34,804 nt of DNA. Source: Pseudomonadota bacterium. GTDB taxonomy: Bacteria; Pseudomonadota; Alphaproteobacteria; Reyranellales; Reyranellaceae. Below are positions 1 through 7,992 of the stretch, one piece after another (within the stretch, counting starts at the first letter, position 1; every line of letters starts with the position of its first letter). The DNA lies in contig JAFEFH010000022.1 in NCBI GenBank assembly GCA_018240695.1, forward strand, positions 1 to 34,804. Direction: 5' to 3'. Made by a program: the position numbers and the translations under genes. The notes below the pieces were generated by a model. The model saw only the letters and a list, made by a program, of their open reading frames with translations. It was not told where the DNA came from and searched no databases.

Positions 1-178
1 CGAGCTCGACGGCGTGCGCGTGTTCAACGCCGACGGCAAGCCGATCGGCCATATCGATCTGCCCGAGCGCTGCGCCAACGTCTGCTTCGGCGGCCGCTAC
101 CGCAACCGGCTGTTCATGGCCGCCAGCCACTCGCTGTACGCGCTCTACGTCAACACACAGGGCGCGATCGGCGGCTGA
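1..178 (+). CDS. SMP-30/gluconolactonase/LRE-like protein, C-terminal fragment
   Basis: Only the last 58 codons are present, in the frame starting at base 2 and ending with TGA at 176-178. The translated tail contains a Cys-Phe-Gly-Gly stretch, then Arg-Leu-Phe-Met-Ala-Ala and Ser-Leu-Tyr-Ala-Leu, which is the usual last beta-propeller blade of SMP-30/gluconolactonase family proteins (a G-G...LF.TA...LY pattern before the C-terminus). Family members hydrolyse sugar lactones or related esters using a bound divalent metal; the metal ligands lie upstream of the window, so activity cannot be judged. The stop is two bases before the MFS start, so the two genes are very probably co-transcribed, and the transporter may import the lactone or the sugar acid. 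The family assignment rests on a short fragment. Confidence 0.7.
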   Translation, partial: ELDGVRVFNADGKPIGHIDLPERCANVCFGGRYRNRLFMAASHSLYALYVNTQGAIGG

Positions 179-180
179 CG

Positions 181-1386
181 ATGCACGGGATCGATTCGCG
201 CTACGCCTGGGCGCGCCTGGTGGCCAGCGTCGCGCTGGGCACGGTGGGCGCCGTCGGCATGTGGGGCGTCGTCGTGGCGTTCCCCGCCGTGCAGGCGGAG
301 TTCGGCGCCTCGCGCGCCGCCGTCTCGGTCTCCTACACTACCACCATGCTGGGCTTCGGCGCCGGCTCGATCGTGCTCGGCCGCGTGCTCGACGCGCGCG
401 GCGCGTTCTTCACCATGGTGATGTCAACGCTGCTGCTGGCGGCAGGCTATGCCGCGGCGGCGATGGCGCCCACCCTCTGGCTGTTCGCCGCCGCGCAAGG
501 CGTGCTGATCGGCTTCGGCTCGGCCGCCTGCTTCATGCCCTTGGTCGCCGACACCTCGCACTGGTTCCTGAAGCGGCGCGCGCTCGCCATGGCGATCTGC
601 GCCTCGGGCAATTACCTGGGCGGCGCGCTGTGGCCCAAGATACTCGACGTGCTGATCCACGGCTACGACTGGCGCACCGCCTATCTCGTCACCGCCGCGG
701 TCTGCGTCGGCGTGATGCTGCCGCTGTGCCTGGCACTCCGCGCGCCCTCGCCGTCGCACGGCACCGGCACCGCCGGCGCCGCCGCGCACTCGGCGCGCTC
801 GCTCGGCCTCTCGCCCAACACGTTGCAGATCTGGCTGGCGGTCGCCGGCGTCGGCTGCTGCGTCGCCATGTCGATGCCGCAGGTCCATATCGTGGCCTAC
901 TGCGTCGACCTCGGCTACGGCACCACGCGCGGCGCGGAGATGCTGTCGCTGATGACGGCGTTCGGCATCGTGAGCCGCGTCGTCTCGGGCTGGATCGCCG
1001 ACCGGGTCGGCGGCATCAAGACACTGCTGCTGGGCTCGACCCTCCAGGCGATCGCGCTGTTCGGCTACCTGGTCTCCGACACGCTGGTCTCGCTCTATCT
1101 CGTGTCGGCGCTGTTCGGCCTGTTCCAGGGCGGCATCGTGCCGAGCTATGGCATCATCGTGCGCGAATACTTCCCGCCCAGGGAAGCCGGCACGCGCATG
1201 GGCATCGCGGTGTCGGCCACCATCATCGGCATGGCGCTGGGCGGGTACATGGGCGGCGAGCTGTTCGACATGACGGGCTCCTACCGCGCGGCCTTCATCA
1301 ACGGCCTGCTGTGGAACGCGCTGAACGGCGCGGTCGTCTGGTTCCTGCTGTTCCGGCAGAATCGCCGGATGGTGTTCGCTACCTAG
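181..1386 (+). CDS. MFS transporter, 12 membrane segments
   Basis: This 401-residue protein has about twelve hydrophobic segments in two halves of six, split by a hydrophilic loop around residues 190-215. It carries a degenerate MFS motif A after the second helix (Gly-Arg-Val-Leu-Asp-Ala-Arg-Gly) and its counterpart in the second half (Gly-Trp-Ile-Ala-Asp-Arg-Val-Gly-Gly). Layout and length resemble the oxalate/formate antiporter and monocarboxylate branch of the superfamily. It should be an inner-membrane importer of a small organic anion or sugar acid; the substrate cannot be read from the sequence. The ATG lies two bases after the stop of the lactonase-like gene, which suggests coupling and a shared substrate pathway. 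Its last 8 bases overlap the end of the convergent phytochrome gene. Confidence 0.85.
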   Translation: MHGIDSRYAWARLVASVALGTVGAVGMWGVVVAFPAVQAEFGASRAAVSVSYTTTMLGFGAGSIVLGRVLDARGAFFTMVMSTLLLAAGYAAAAMAPTLWLFAAAQGVLIGFGSAACFMPLVADTSHWFLKRRALAMAICASGNYLGGALWPKILDVLIHGYDWRTAYLVTAAVCVGVMLPLCLALRAPSPSHGTGTAGAAAHSARSLGLSPNTLQIWLAVAGVGCCVAMSMPQVHIVAYCVDLGYGTTRGAEMLSLMTAFGIVSRVVSGWIADRVGGIKTLLLGSTLQAIALFGYLVSDTLVSLYLVSALFGLFQGGIVPSYGIIVREYFPPREAGTRMGIAVSATIIGMALGGYMGGELFDMTGSYRAAFINGLLWNALNGAVVWFLLFRQNRRMVFAT

Positions 1387-3925
1387 GCCGCAGCACCGCC
1401 GCCAGCGTGTCGGCGGTGTAGGGCTTGCGCACCCGCGCGACGCCCAGCAGCTTCGGCGGGAAGGCGATATCCTCGCCGTAGCCGGTGGTGAAGGCGAAGC
1501 GCACACCCATCGACGCCAGCCGTTCGGCGATCGCGAAGCTGGTTTCAGTGCCGAGATTGATGTCGAGCAGCGCGAAGTCAGGCACCTGTTTGTCGATCTC
1601 GGTCATCGCCTGCGCCACGCTGCCGGCGGCGCGCACCGACTTCACGCCCATGCGGCGCAGCATGTCCTCGGCATCCAGCGCGATGATCATGTTGTCCTCG
1701 ACCATCAGCACGTCCCGCGGCAGGTCCTCGGGTTTCGGCCGGGCAAGGGTCGGTTCGCTGGGGGTCATCGGGGTTCCCGGGGCGGCGCGGACGAAGGCGG
1801 CGGGAATCACGAACCTGGCCCGCACCCCCTCCGGCGCATATTCCATCACAGCTTCGCCCTTCAGGTCGTACGGTATGGAACGCTCGACCACCGTCGTGCC
1901 GAAGCCCCGCCGCGTCGGCTTCTTGACCGTCGGCCCGCCGCTCTCCACCCAATGGATCAGCAGCTGCTTCTGCGGGTCGAGCGAGGTCTCGATGTCGATG
2001 CGGCCGCGGCTGTCGCTGAGCGCGCCGTACTTGGCCGAATTGGTCATCAGCTCGTGGATCACCAGCGCGACGGTCGTGAAGCCCTGCGGTTCCAGCAGCA
2101 CCTCCGGTCCGGCCAGCCGCACGCGGTTGGCCTTGCCGCCGAGATAGGCGCCGGCCTCGGCATTGACCAGCCCGCGGAACGAGGCGGGCTGCCAGTTGTC
2201 GGCGGTGATCTGGTCGTGCGCGCGCGCCAGCGCCTGGATGCGGCCGCCCACCACCTCGGTGAAGCTCTCGATGGTGAGCGACGGATCACGGCTCTGCGAG
2301 ATGATGCCGCGGATCAGGCCCAGGATGTTACGCACCCGGTGGTTCAGCTCGGCGATCAGGATTTCCTGCCGCTCCTGGGCGCGCCGGCGCTCGACCTCGG
2401 TGATGTCGCTCAGCCTCAGGATCACCTCGAGGAGGCTGACCCGCAGGCTCTCGGCGATGCGCAGGTCGACCGGCTGCCAGGGGATCGACTGGCCCTTCAC
2501 CGTCTCGTTCCAGAGCTCGAAGCTCTTGCGCGGCGTCAGGCGCGCGCCCAGCGGACCGACGTTCATCGGCTTGTTGGGATCGCCGGCCCAGTTGACGGTG
2601 CGCGTCACTTCCTTGCGGAAGAACACGAGATAGTCGCGCGCCGGCCGCGACAGCGGCACCACCATCATGCCCGACGCCTTGTCGGCGAAGTCGCGCGCGG
2701 GCTCGTACTCGGCGCCGATCTCGTGGCTGGCGTGGACGTCGGTGATGCCGCGCGACGTCAGATGATCGATCAAGCCGGCAAACTGTGCCGATGCAGGGGC
2801 GACGCCATGCAGGACGGCCCGTCCCCCGATCGACACGCCGATGCCGTCGCAGGCCAGCAGGTCGGCGATCTCGTCGAGATGCGCCACGATGCTCTCGAAG
2901 CGCGTCGCCTCGGCGGCCATCACGGTGACGAGCTGATTGTGCAGCTTGCGCGCGCGGGCCTCGTAGTGCGCCTCGTTGTCGCGTTCGCGGCTCTCCATCA
3001 GCAGCGAGAACATCTGGCCGAACAGCTCGGCCGCGGTGCGCCGCTCGAACGGCACGATATGGGTGCCGTAATGATGGCAGGCGAACAGGCCCCACAGCCT
3101 GCCTTCGCGCAGGATCGACACCGACATCGAGGCGCCGACGCCCATGTTCTGCAGATACTCGATATGGATCGGCGACACCGAGCGCAGCACGCTCATCGAC
3201 AGGTCGATCGGCCGGCCCTCGCCGTCGAGCGCGGGCTCGACCGGTGCCGGACGCGCGCCGATATCGGGAATGATGCGCAGCCAGTTGCGTTCGTAGAGGA
3301 CGCGCGCCTGCTTGGGAATGTCGGACGCCGGATAGTGCAGGCCGAGATAGGATTCGAGTCCGGCGCGTGCGGCCTCCGCGATCACCTCGCCCGAACCGTC
3401 ATGGTCGAAGCGGTAGATCATCACGCGGTCGAAGCCGGTAAGCCCGCGCATCTCCCGCGCCGCCACGCGATAGAAGGTGCGCAGATCCTGGGTCTGCTGG
3501 AGGCGGGCCACCATGGCGCGCACCAGCGCACCGGAATTGACGCTCTGCTCGTCGATGCAGGGCTCGCACTCGATGATCACGAGATCGTCCACCACGTGGA
3601 CGGCGAGATCGAAGCGCGGGCCGGCAACGAGGATCGGCACCGCAAAGGCCCGCGCCGCGGTGTTGGTGAACACGGCGGTCTGGAGGTGGCCGCGGATCGT
3701 GTGGATGGCGTCGTGCGTGAAGAACTGGTCGAGCGGCCGGCCGAACAGCGCGCCGCGCTCGACGTCGATCCAGTCGTAGACGTTGCTCGACACGCGCTGC
3801 ACCGTCCAGTCCGCGCTGGCGACGGCAATCAGGAAGCCGAACGGCTGGACCGCGCCCAGAAGATGGATGGGTTCGCGGTCGCAGTTCGTGAGGTCGACGG
3901 TCGCGAGCGTGTTCGGCGTTGTCAT
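1379..3925 (-). CDS. bphP: Bacteriophytochrome: PAS-GAF-PHY, HWE histidine kinase, C-terminal receiver
   Basis: This is a red/far-red photoreceptor kinase of 848 residues. Cys15, ahead of the PAS domain (N-C-D-R-E-P-I-H), is the expected biliverdin attachment site. The GAF domain carries PASDIP at 199-204 and the chromophore-pocket histidines H254 and H284/H285. The PHY tongue has PRKSF at 465-469. The kinase is of the HWE type: phospho-acceptor His529 (ELNHRVRN), N box HELMTN at 624-629, W659 and E661. A receiver domain follows, with acidic E743/D744, phospho-Asp788 and Lys834. This order matches Agrobacterium Agp2-type phytochromes. I chose the ATG at 3925 because it follows the heme oxygenase stop by one base and has a GGAG upstream; an in-frame ATG at 3946 would lie inside that gene. 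Whether the dark state is Pr or Pfr cannot be told from sequence alone. Confidence 0.95.
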   Translation of the reverse strand: MTTPNTLATVDLTNCDREPIHLLGAVQPFGFLIAVASADWTVQRVSSNVYDWIDVERGALFGRPLDQFFTHDAIHTIRGHLQTAVFTNTAARAFAVPILVAGPRFDLAVHVVDDLVIIECEPCIDEQSVNSGALVRAMVARLQQTQDLRTFYRVAAREMRGLTGFDRVMIYRFDHDGSGEVIAEAARAGLESYLGLHYPASDIPKQARVLYERNWLRIIPDIGARPAPVEPALDGEGRPIDLSMSVLRSVSPIHIEYLQNMGVGASMSVSILREGRLWGLFACHHYGTHIVPFERRTAAELFGQMFSLLMESRERDNEAHYEARARKLHNQLVTVMAAEATRFESIVAHLDEIADLLACDGIGVSIGGRAVLHGVAPASAQFAGLIDHLTSRGITDVHASHEIGAEYEPARDFADKASGMMVVPLSRPARDYLVFFRKEVTRTVNWAGDPNKPMNVGPLGARLTPRKSFELWNETVKGQSIPWQPVDLRIAESLRVSLLEVILRLSDITEVERRRAQERQEILIAELNHRVRNILGLIRGIISQSRDPSLTIESFTEVVGGRIQALARAHDQITADNWQPASFRGLVNAEAGAYLGGKANRVRLAGPEVLLEPQGFTTVALVIHELMTNSAKYGALSDSRGRIDIETSLDPQKQLLIHWVESGGPTVKKPTRRGFGTTVVERSIPYDLKGEAVMEYAPEGVRARFVIPAAFVRAAPGTPMTPSEPTLARPKPEDLPRDVLMVEDNMIIALDAEDMLRRMGVKSVRAAGSVAQAMTEIDKQVPDFALLDINLGTETSFAIAERLASMGVRFAFTTGYGEDIAFPPKLLGVARVRKPYTADTLAAVLRPR

Positions 3926-3926
3926 G

Positions 3927-4502
3927 TCACGCTCCGAACGCCGCAAAGGCCGCCCGTGCGCCCGCTACTGCTTCAGCAGGCGCGGCGGCGACGGCGGGCG
4001 AGGCTTCCAGGCGCGCCAGGAACGACGGCCACAGCTTTTCTTCCTCGCCATGACGCAGGTAAGTGGTCGCGCGGTGCGCTACGGGATCGGGATTGGCGAG
4101 CACGCGGCGCAGCAGCAGCTTGGCGCCAAGCCGCGAGCCTTCGAGAACATAGAGGGCGCCCAACTGCCAGGCTTCGCCTCCTACCCTCCCCACTGGAGCT
4201 TCGGCCGGCAACAGTCGCCCGAACACCGCAAGATCGGTCTTGAGGGCAGCGGAACGGCAGCGCGCCGGCCAGTCTGGCAGGACCTTCTCGACCTCGGCAG
4301 CGTCGAGTGCGCGCTCGAGCGGCAGCACCGAGCGGGCCATTGACTGCAAAAAGTCTGCATAGGCTTCGGTGTCCCGGTCGAAAGGCCCTGAAAACGCTGC
4401 ATCGACGCGGGAGTGCAGATCGGCGGTCGCGGTGCGTAAGGCGTGGCGGACGGAAATCTCCTGGCCCGCACGTATTGTCTGAGAGGCTGGCATATCGAGC
4501 AT
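3927..4502 (-). CDS. bphO: Biliverdin-producing heme oxygenase
   Basis: This 191-residue cytosolic enzyme cleaves heme to biliverdin IX-alpha, iron and CO. His30, in the Ala-Asp-Leu-His stretch, fits the proximal heme ligand, and the distal-helix motif Leu-Tyr-Val-Leu-Glu-Gly-Ser-Arg-Leu-Gly sits near residues 117-126. The length is right for bacterial HmuO/BphO enzymes. Its stop is one base before the phytochrome ATG, the classic bphO-bphP arrangement in which the enzyme supplies the chromophore. Two near-adjacent ATGs (4502 and 4493) are both possible starts, and neither has a strong ribosome-binding site. The gene is divergent from the receiver protein at 4607 across 104 bp. An iron-scavenging HmuO role is possible, but the neighbour makes the chromophore role much likelier. 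Confidence 0.92.
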   Translation of the reverse strand: MLDMPASQTIRAGQEISVRHALRTATADLHSRVDAAFSGPFDRDTEAYADFLQSMARSVLPLERALDAAEVEKVLPDWPARCRSAALKTDLAVFGRLLPAEAPVGRVGGEAWQLGALYVLEGSRLGAKLLLRRVLANPDPVAHRATTYLRHGEEEKLWPSFLARLEASPAVAAAPAEAVAGARAAFAAFGA

Positions 4503-4522
4503 ATACGGTCGAAAGTGGCATA

Positions 4523-4551
4523 TTGTTCACTGCCCGCCGAAGCGGTTTATT
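4523..4551 (+). promoter_or_regulatory. Possible sigma-70-type promoter for the receiver gene
   Basis: TTGTTC at 4523-4528 and TTTATT at 4546-4551 are separated by 17 bp, inside the AT-richer 104-bp divergent region between the heme oxygenase and receiver genes. The -35 match is poor (3 of 6) and the -10 match moderate (4 of 6). This is a guess from spacing and position only. Confidence 0.25.
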
Positions 4552-4606
4552 TGTCGGCAACGATTCGACATTCGGCGCGTTGGTACGGTCGCGGGATCAC
4601 GTTCTC

Positions 4607-4948
4607 ATGGGCAAGCAAGTTCTCATAGTCGAAGACGACGAGGTGGTGGCCGACCACCTGGCCTCGCTCGTGCGCGACCAGCTGGGCTGCGTGCCGGTCG
4701 TCATGTCGACTTCGGCGGGCGCCTTCGAGATCGCCGAGCAGGGCTGCGCCTTCAGCTTCCTCGACGTGAAGGTGGCCGACGGCGAGATCTTCCCGCTGGC
4801 CGCCCGGCTCCAGGAGCGTGGCGTTCCCTTCGTCTTCGTTTCGGCGAGCGATCCGGCCAAGGTGCCCGACAGCCTCGCGACCGCCCCGTTCCTGCGCAAG
4901 CCGGTGGCTCCGCCCCGCCTGCTGGAGATCGCGCGCCAGCACCTGTAG
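4607..4948 (+). CDS. Single-domain response regulator (CheY-like receiver)
   Basis: This 113-residue protein is a complete receiver domain with no output domain. Acidic residues lie near positions 10-11 (V-E-D-D-E), the phospho-acceptor Asp is in F-L-D-V-K-V, the switch Ser in V-F-V-S-A-S, and the conserved Lys in L-R-K-P-V. I placed the start at the ATG at 4607, directly before the first beta strand (Gly-Lys-Gln-Val-Leu-Ile-Val); the same frame stays open upstream to 4307, but that part overlaps the heme oxygenase gene and has no domain. Such proteins act as phosphate shuttles or sinks. Its position, divergent from bphO-bphP, makes the HWE phytochrome kinase the likeliest partner, which is an inference. 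It is tandem with the tartrate dehydratase gene, 39 bp away. Confidence 0.88.
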   Translation: MGKQVLIVEDDEVVADHLASLVRDQLGCVPVVMSTSAGAFEIAEQGCAFSFLDVKVADGEIFPLAARLQERGVPFVFVSASDPAKVPDSLATAPFLRKPVAPPRLLEIARQHL

Positions 4949-4975
4949 AAGAAGGGTCCGTCCGACCCGCTACAG
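4943..4975 (+). other. Small imperfect stem-loop between receiver gene and tarD
   Basis: CTGTAG (4943-4948, including the receiver stop codon) can pair with CTACAG (4970-4975), and inside them GGGTC (4954-4958) with GACCC (4964-4968). The two sides are unequal (5 nt against 1 nt of bulge) and no T-run follows. It could be a weak attenuator before the dehydratase gene, or chance in GC-rich DNA. Confidence 0.25.
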
Positions 4976-4987
4976 ACAGGCTTTCCC

Positions 4988-6151
4988 ATGCGCATCGTCG
5001 CTGTCCGCGACATCGTCTCGCCGATCCGCTCCAACATCGCCAACGCCTATATCGACTTCAGCCAGATGACCGCCTCGGTCGTGGCAGTGGTCACCGACGT
5101 CGAGGTCGATGGCAAGCCGGTGGTCGGCTACGGCTTCAACTCCAATGGCCGCTATGCCCAGCATGGCCTACTGAACGAGCGCTTCATCAAGCGAGTCGCC
5201 GAGGCCAAGCCCGACAGCCTGCTCGACGGCGAGGGGCTGCTCGACCCGGCCAAGTGCTGGAAGGCGATGATGGCCAACGAGAAGCCGGGCGGCCATGGCG
5301 AGCGCTCGGTCGCCGTCGGCGTGATCGACATGGCGATCTGGGACGCCGTCGCCAAGGCCAAGCGCGTGCCGCTGTGGAAGCTGCTGGCCGACCGCTACAA
5401 TGGCGGCCAGTACGACGACAAGGCGTGGGTCTACGCCGCCGGCGGATACTACTATCCCGGCAAGGACCTCGAGGGCCTCCAGGACGAGATGAAGCACTAT
5501 CTCGGCCTGGGCTATTCCTGCGTGAAGATGAAGGTGGGCGGCGTGCCGCTGGCCGAGGACCTGAAGCGCATCGAGGCGGTGCTGAAGATCGTGGGCAAGG
5601 GCGAGCGCCTGGCAGTCGACGTCAACGGCAAGTTCGACCTCACTACCGCCATCGAATTCGGCAAGGCGATCCAGGGCTACGGCCTGCGCTGGTACGAGGA
5701 GCCGCTCGACCCGCTCGACTATCTCGCGCACGCCGCGCTGGCGACCGAGTACGGCCAGCCGCTGGCGACCGGCGAGAACCTGTTCTCGATGCAGGACGCG
5801 CGCAACCTGATCCGCCACGGCGGGCTGCGGCCCGATCGCGATATCCTCCAGTTCGACCCCGCCCTCTCCTACGGCCTGGTCGAGTACCTGCGCACCGTCG
5901 AGATGCTGAAGGCCAACGGCTGGTCGCCACGCCGCTGCGTGCCGCACGGCGGCCACCAGTTCGCGCTCAACATCGCCGTCGGCCTGCAATGCGGCGGCAA
6001 CGAATCCTATCCGCAGGTCTTCGCGCCGTTCGGCGGCTTCGCCGACGACTGCCCCGTGGTCGACGGCCGCGTCGCCCTGCCCGACGCCCCCGGCATCGGC
6101 TTCGAGCGCAAGGCCGACCTGTGGGCGGTGATGAAGGACGTGGCGTCCTGA
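4988..6151 (+). CDS. tarD: D(-)-tartrate dehydratase (enolase superfamily)
   Basis: The product (387 aa) should dehydrate D-tartrate to oxaloacetate, using Mg2+. From memory the sequence aligns throughout with the structurally studied Bradyrhizobium japonicum D-tartrate dehydratase, including the motifs G-Y-G-F-N-S-N-G-R-Y, N-E-K-P-G-G-H-G-E-R-S-V-A-V-G and Y-A-A-G-G-Y-Y-Y-P-G-K. The catalytic set is present with a constant offset of two residues: Lys182 (K-M-K), metal ligands Asp211, Glu237 and Glu263, and His320 in V-P-H-G-G-H-Q. The start at 4988 matches the family N-terminus (R-I-V-A-V-R-D-I). The ribosome-binding site is weak. The gene is downstream of the receiver gene and convergent with the lipoprotein pair, 12 bp apart. 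No tartrate transporter is immediately adjacent; the Bug proteins 3 kb away or the MFS protein could serve. Confidence 0.92.
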   Translation: MRIVAVRDIVSPIRSNIANAYIDFSQMTASVVAVVTDVEVDGKPVVGYGFNSNGRYAQHGLLNERFIKRVAEAKPDSLLDGEGLLDPAKCWKAMMANEKPGGHGERSVAVGVIDMAIWDAVAKAKRVPLWKLLADRYNGGQYDDKAWVYAAGGYYYPGKDLEGLQDEMKHYLGLGYSCVKMKVGGVPLAEDLKRIEAVLKIVGKGERLAVDVNGKFDLTTAIEFGKAIQGYGLRWYEEPLDPLDYLAHAALATEYGQPLATGENLFSMQDARNLIRHGGLRPDRDILQFDPALSYGLVEYLRTVEMLKANGWSPRRCVPHGGHQFALNIAVGLQCGGNESYPQVFAPFGGFADDCPVVDGRVALPDAPGIGFERKADLWAVMKDVAS

Positions 6152-6163
6152 AGGTCCTCTTGA

Positions 6164-6931
6164 TTACTGCGTCGGCTTTGGCTTGTCTGTCTTCGGATCA
6201 GGTGTGGCCGGCGCCTTATAGACGTTGACGGTACCGTTCGGGTTGAGGTCCCACTTGAGACTGCTGACCCCGCTCACGACCGCCGCCGTCATCGAAGGCA
6301 ATGAGCACAGCGACGCATATTGCTGGACGAGTTGCTGCGCCGTCCATTTTCCGACCTGCAAAGTGCTGTCGAGCCTGTTGTCCGGATTGACGGTGGGCGT
6401 TAGCTCACGATCGGCCGGGTGGGCCAACCGGAAGTTCGCCATTGTGAGGGTGATCGCCGGATAGAGGTCGTCACCGACTTCAGCCAGCAGGTAGATGCTG
6501 TTGAAGTTCTTGACCGTGTTCGGAACCAGCCCGGAACCTGCGAAAATGCCCACCAGGACCGGCGCTGCCGCGCCGGACAACCCCGCAATGACGCCGCCCG
6601 CCGCGAACACGGCGGAAAGCGTGTCGGAAGCGAATGTCGTTTCATTCCGGAGCTGCTTGAGCTTCGCGAAATACAGGATGCAGGCTCGATCCGCGAGGTC
6701 GTAGCCGCGCGCGACATATTCCTGCGCCGCGCCCGGCTCGGCATTCTGATACAGGGCGGCGAAAGGCTTGTACTGGTCCGTGAACGCATTGTACTCGGTC
6801 ACGATATCCGCGTGCACAGGTGGCTTCACCGATGTCAGGCCCGACAGCGAACCGTTGCTGCACGCGGTGAGCCCAACGAGAAGCGCGAGTAGGATGCCGC
6901 CACGAGCGGCGATGTTTGCGGTGAACATCAT
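6164..6931 (-). CDS. Lipoprotein of unknown function, paralogue of the upstream gene
   Basis: This 255-residue protein has a lipoprotein signal peptide (hydrophobic stretch, then Leu-Thr-Ala-Cys with lipidated Cys24). The mature part is mostly helical by composition, with an A-D-R-A-C motif (Cys84) followed by a K-Q-L-R-N-E-T segment, a Gly/Ala-rich hydrophobic stretch around 108-133, and a second cysteine (Cys209) in A-S-L-C-S-L-P. Both cysteines and several flanking motifs recur in the neighbour, so the two are paralogues. The C-terminus ends in a Pro/Lys-rich tail. The ATG overlaps the TGA of the upstream gene (ATGATG at 6931-6926), indicating translational coupling. I recognise no named family; the two cysteines could form a periplasmic disulfide. 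Confidence 0.75.
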   Translation of the reverse strand: MMFTANIAARGGILLALLVGLTACSNGSLSGLTSVKPPVHADIVTEYNAFTDQYKPFAALYQNAEPGAAQEYVARGYDLADRACILYFAKLKQLRNETTFASDTLSAVFAAGGVIAGLSGAAAPVLVGIFAGSGLVPNTVKNFNSIYLLAEVGDDLYPAITLTMANFRLAHPADRELTPTVNPDNRLDSTLQVGKWTAQQLVQQYASLCSLPSMTAAVVSGVSSLKWDLNPNGTVNVYKAPATPDPKTDKPKPTQ

Positions 6932-7989
6932 CGTGCCCCCACACCCTGACCGTTGATCTTGATCTGGTTCGAGTTCGTGGCGCCGCCGCTCGCCAGCGGC
7001 GCTGGCGCCGGATTGGCAGCCGCTGCCGCTCCCGCGGCCGCACCCGCCGCGGCTGCCTTGACCGCTGCGGTGCCAGGCGTCACCCCCGTGGCGGCGACCG
7101 CTTGCGTTCCGGCCGCCGTTGCCGCGGCGGGCGTCGCTCCAGCGGCAGCAGCGGCGGCGGCAGCGGCTCCCGCCGTCTTTCCGACGTCGGATGAACCACC
7201 CTCCGCCGCGGCCGCTGCCTCACCGGCCTTCGCGCCCGCGGCAGTGGCATCGGCCTTGCCGGCGACCGTCGGCTTGGTGAGCTCAAGGACGCCCGTTTTC
7301 AGAACGTAGGTCAGATAGGGAATCGAGCAGAGCGCAGCGTGCTGGCGCACGCGCTGAGTGGCGTTGAAACGCGTGGCCTTCTTGAACTGAATCTGCTTCT
7401 TTTCCTTGTCGAGAATGGGAACTGTACTGGGCTCTCGCGCATCCAGGTCAGCAGCAATCGCGGGAAAGTTCACGCGGTAGCTCGCCATCATCGAGGAAAT
7501 GAGTGGGTACAGGCTGTCACCGGCATCGGCGAACAGGAATGTCTTCTGAAAGTCGTCGACGATCCCCGGGAATACGCCGGTCGCACCGAATATGCCCGTC
7601 AAAACAGCCGTCGGCGCACTCGCCAGAGAAGTGATGATACCCGCGGACGCCGCAAGATCGCGTGTCACATCCTTGGCCATGCTGGTGTCGTTACGCAGCT
7701 TCCTCAAGTTGGTGAAAAAGGCGTTGCATGCCCGATCCGCCACCACATAGCCCATTGATACATAAGCCACGGCGGTCGCTGCGTCCGTGCCTTCGACTTT
7801 CTTAATTTTCGCCCATGCATCGTCGAAGTCGCGCAGTTCACCCGCAACGTCCGCCGGTAGAGGCGGCGGAGACGGGTACAGTGCCAAATTTCTGAATGTG
7901 TCGCAGGCGGACAAGCTCAAAACCAACCCCGCGCACACGGCTCCGCAAGCGCCCGCACGCAGGCGGACGCGAATTCCTCCCAGACGCAT
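6928..7989 (-). CDS. Lipoprotein of unknown function with Ala-rich C-terminal tail
   Basis: This 353-residue protein carries a lipoprotein signal (Leu-Ser-Ala-Cys, lipidated Cys29) and then a Pro-rich linker. A folded region at about 50-235 parallels the downstream paralogue: A-D-R-A-C (Cys88), R-K-L-R-N-D-T, a Gly/Ala-rich hydrophobic region, a D-A-G-D-S-L-Y-P motif (compare E-V-G-D-D-L-Y-P), and Cys221 in A-A-L-C-S-I-P. Residues 245-335 are a low-complexity Ala/Gly/Pro/Thr tail, encoded at about 6985-7255, which is absent from the paralogue. The ATG at 7989 has a GGGGGAG ribosome-binding site 8 nt upstream, inside a small inverted repeat. Function unknown; the tail may span or bind the cell wall or another envelope protein. 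Confidence 0.75.
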   Translation of the reverse strand: MRLGGIRVRLRAGACGAVCAGLVLSLSACDTFRNLALYPSPPPLPADVAGELRDFDDAWAKIKKVEGTDAATAVAYVSMGYVVADRACNAFFTNLRKLRNDTSMAKDVTRDLAASAGIITSLASAPTAVLTGIFGATGVFPGIVDDFQKTFLFADAGDSLYPLISSMMASYRVNFPAIAADLDAREPSTVPILDKEKKQIQFKKATRFNATQRVRQHAALCSIPYLTYVLKTGVLELTKPTVAGKADATAAGAKAGEAAAAAEGGSSDVGKTAGAAAAAAAAAGATPAAATAAGTQAVAATGVTPGTAAVKAAAAGAAAGAAAAANPAPAPLASGGATNSNQIKINGQGVGAR

Positions 7990-7992
7990 CGA

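Noticed and set aside
1952..4243. A 763-codon open frame on the plus strand across the phytochrome gene
   Set aside because: It is His/Asp/Gln/Arg-rich without domains, and lies antisense to a gene whose motifs are all intact; this is a GC-skew shadow.
6953..7309. Plus-strand poly-Ala/Val open frame
   Set aside because: It is the antisense of the Ala-rich lipoprotein tail; alternating GCN codons read as Ala on both strands.
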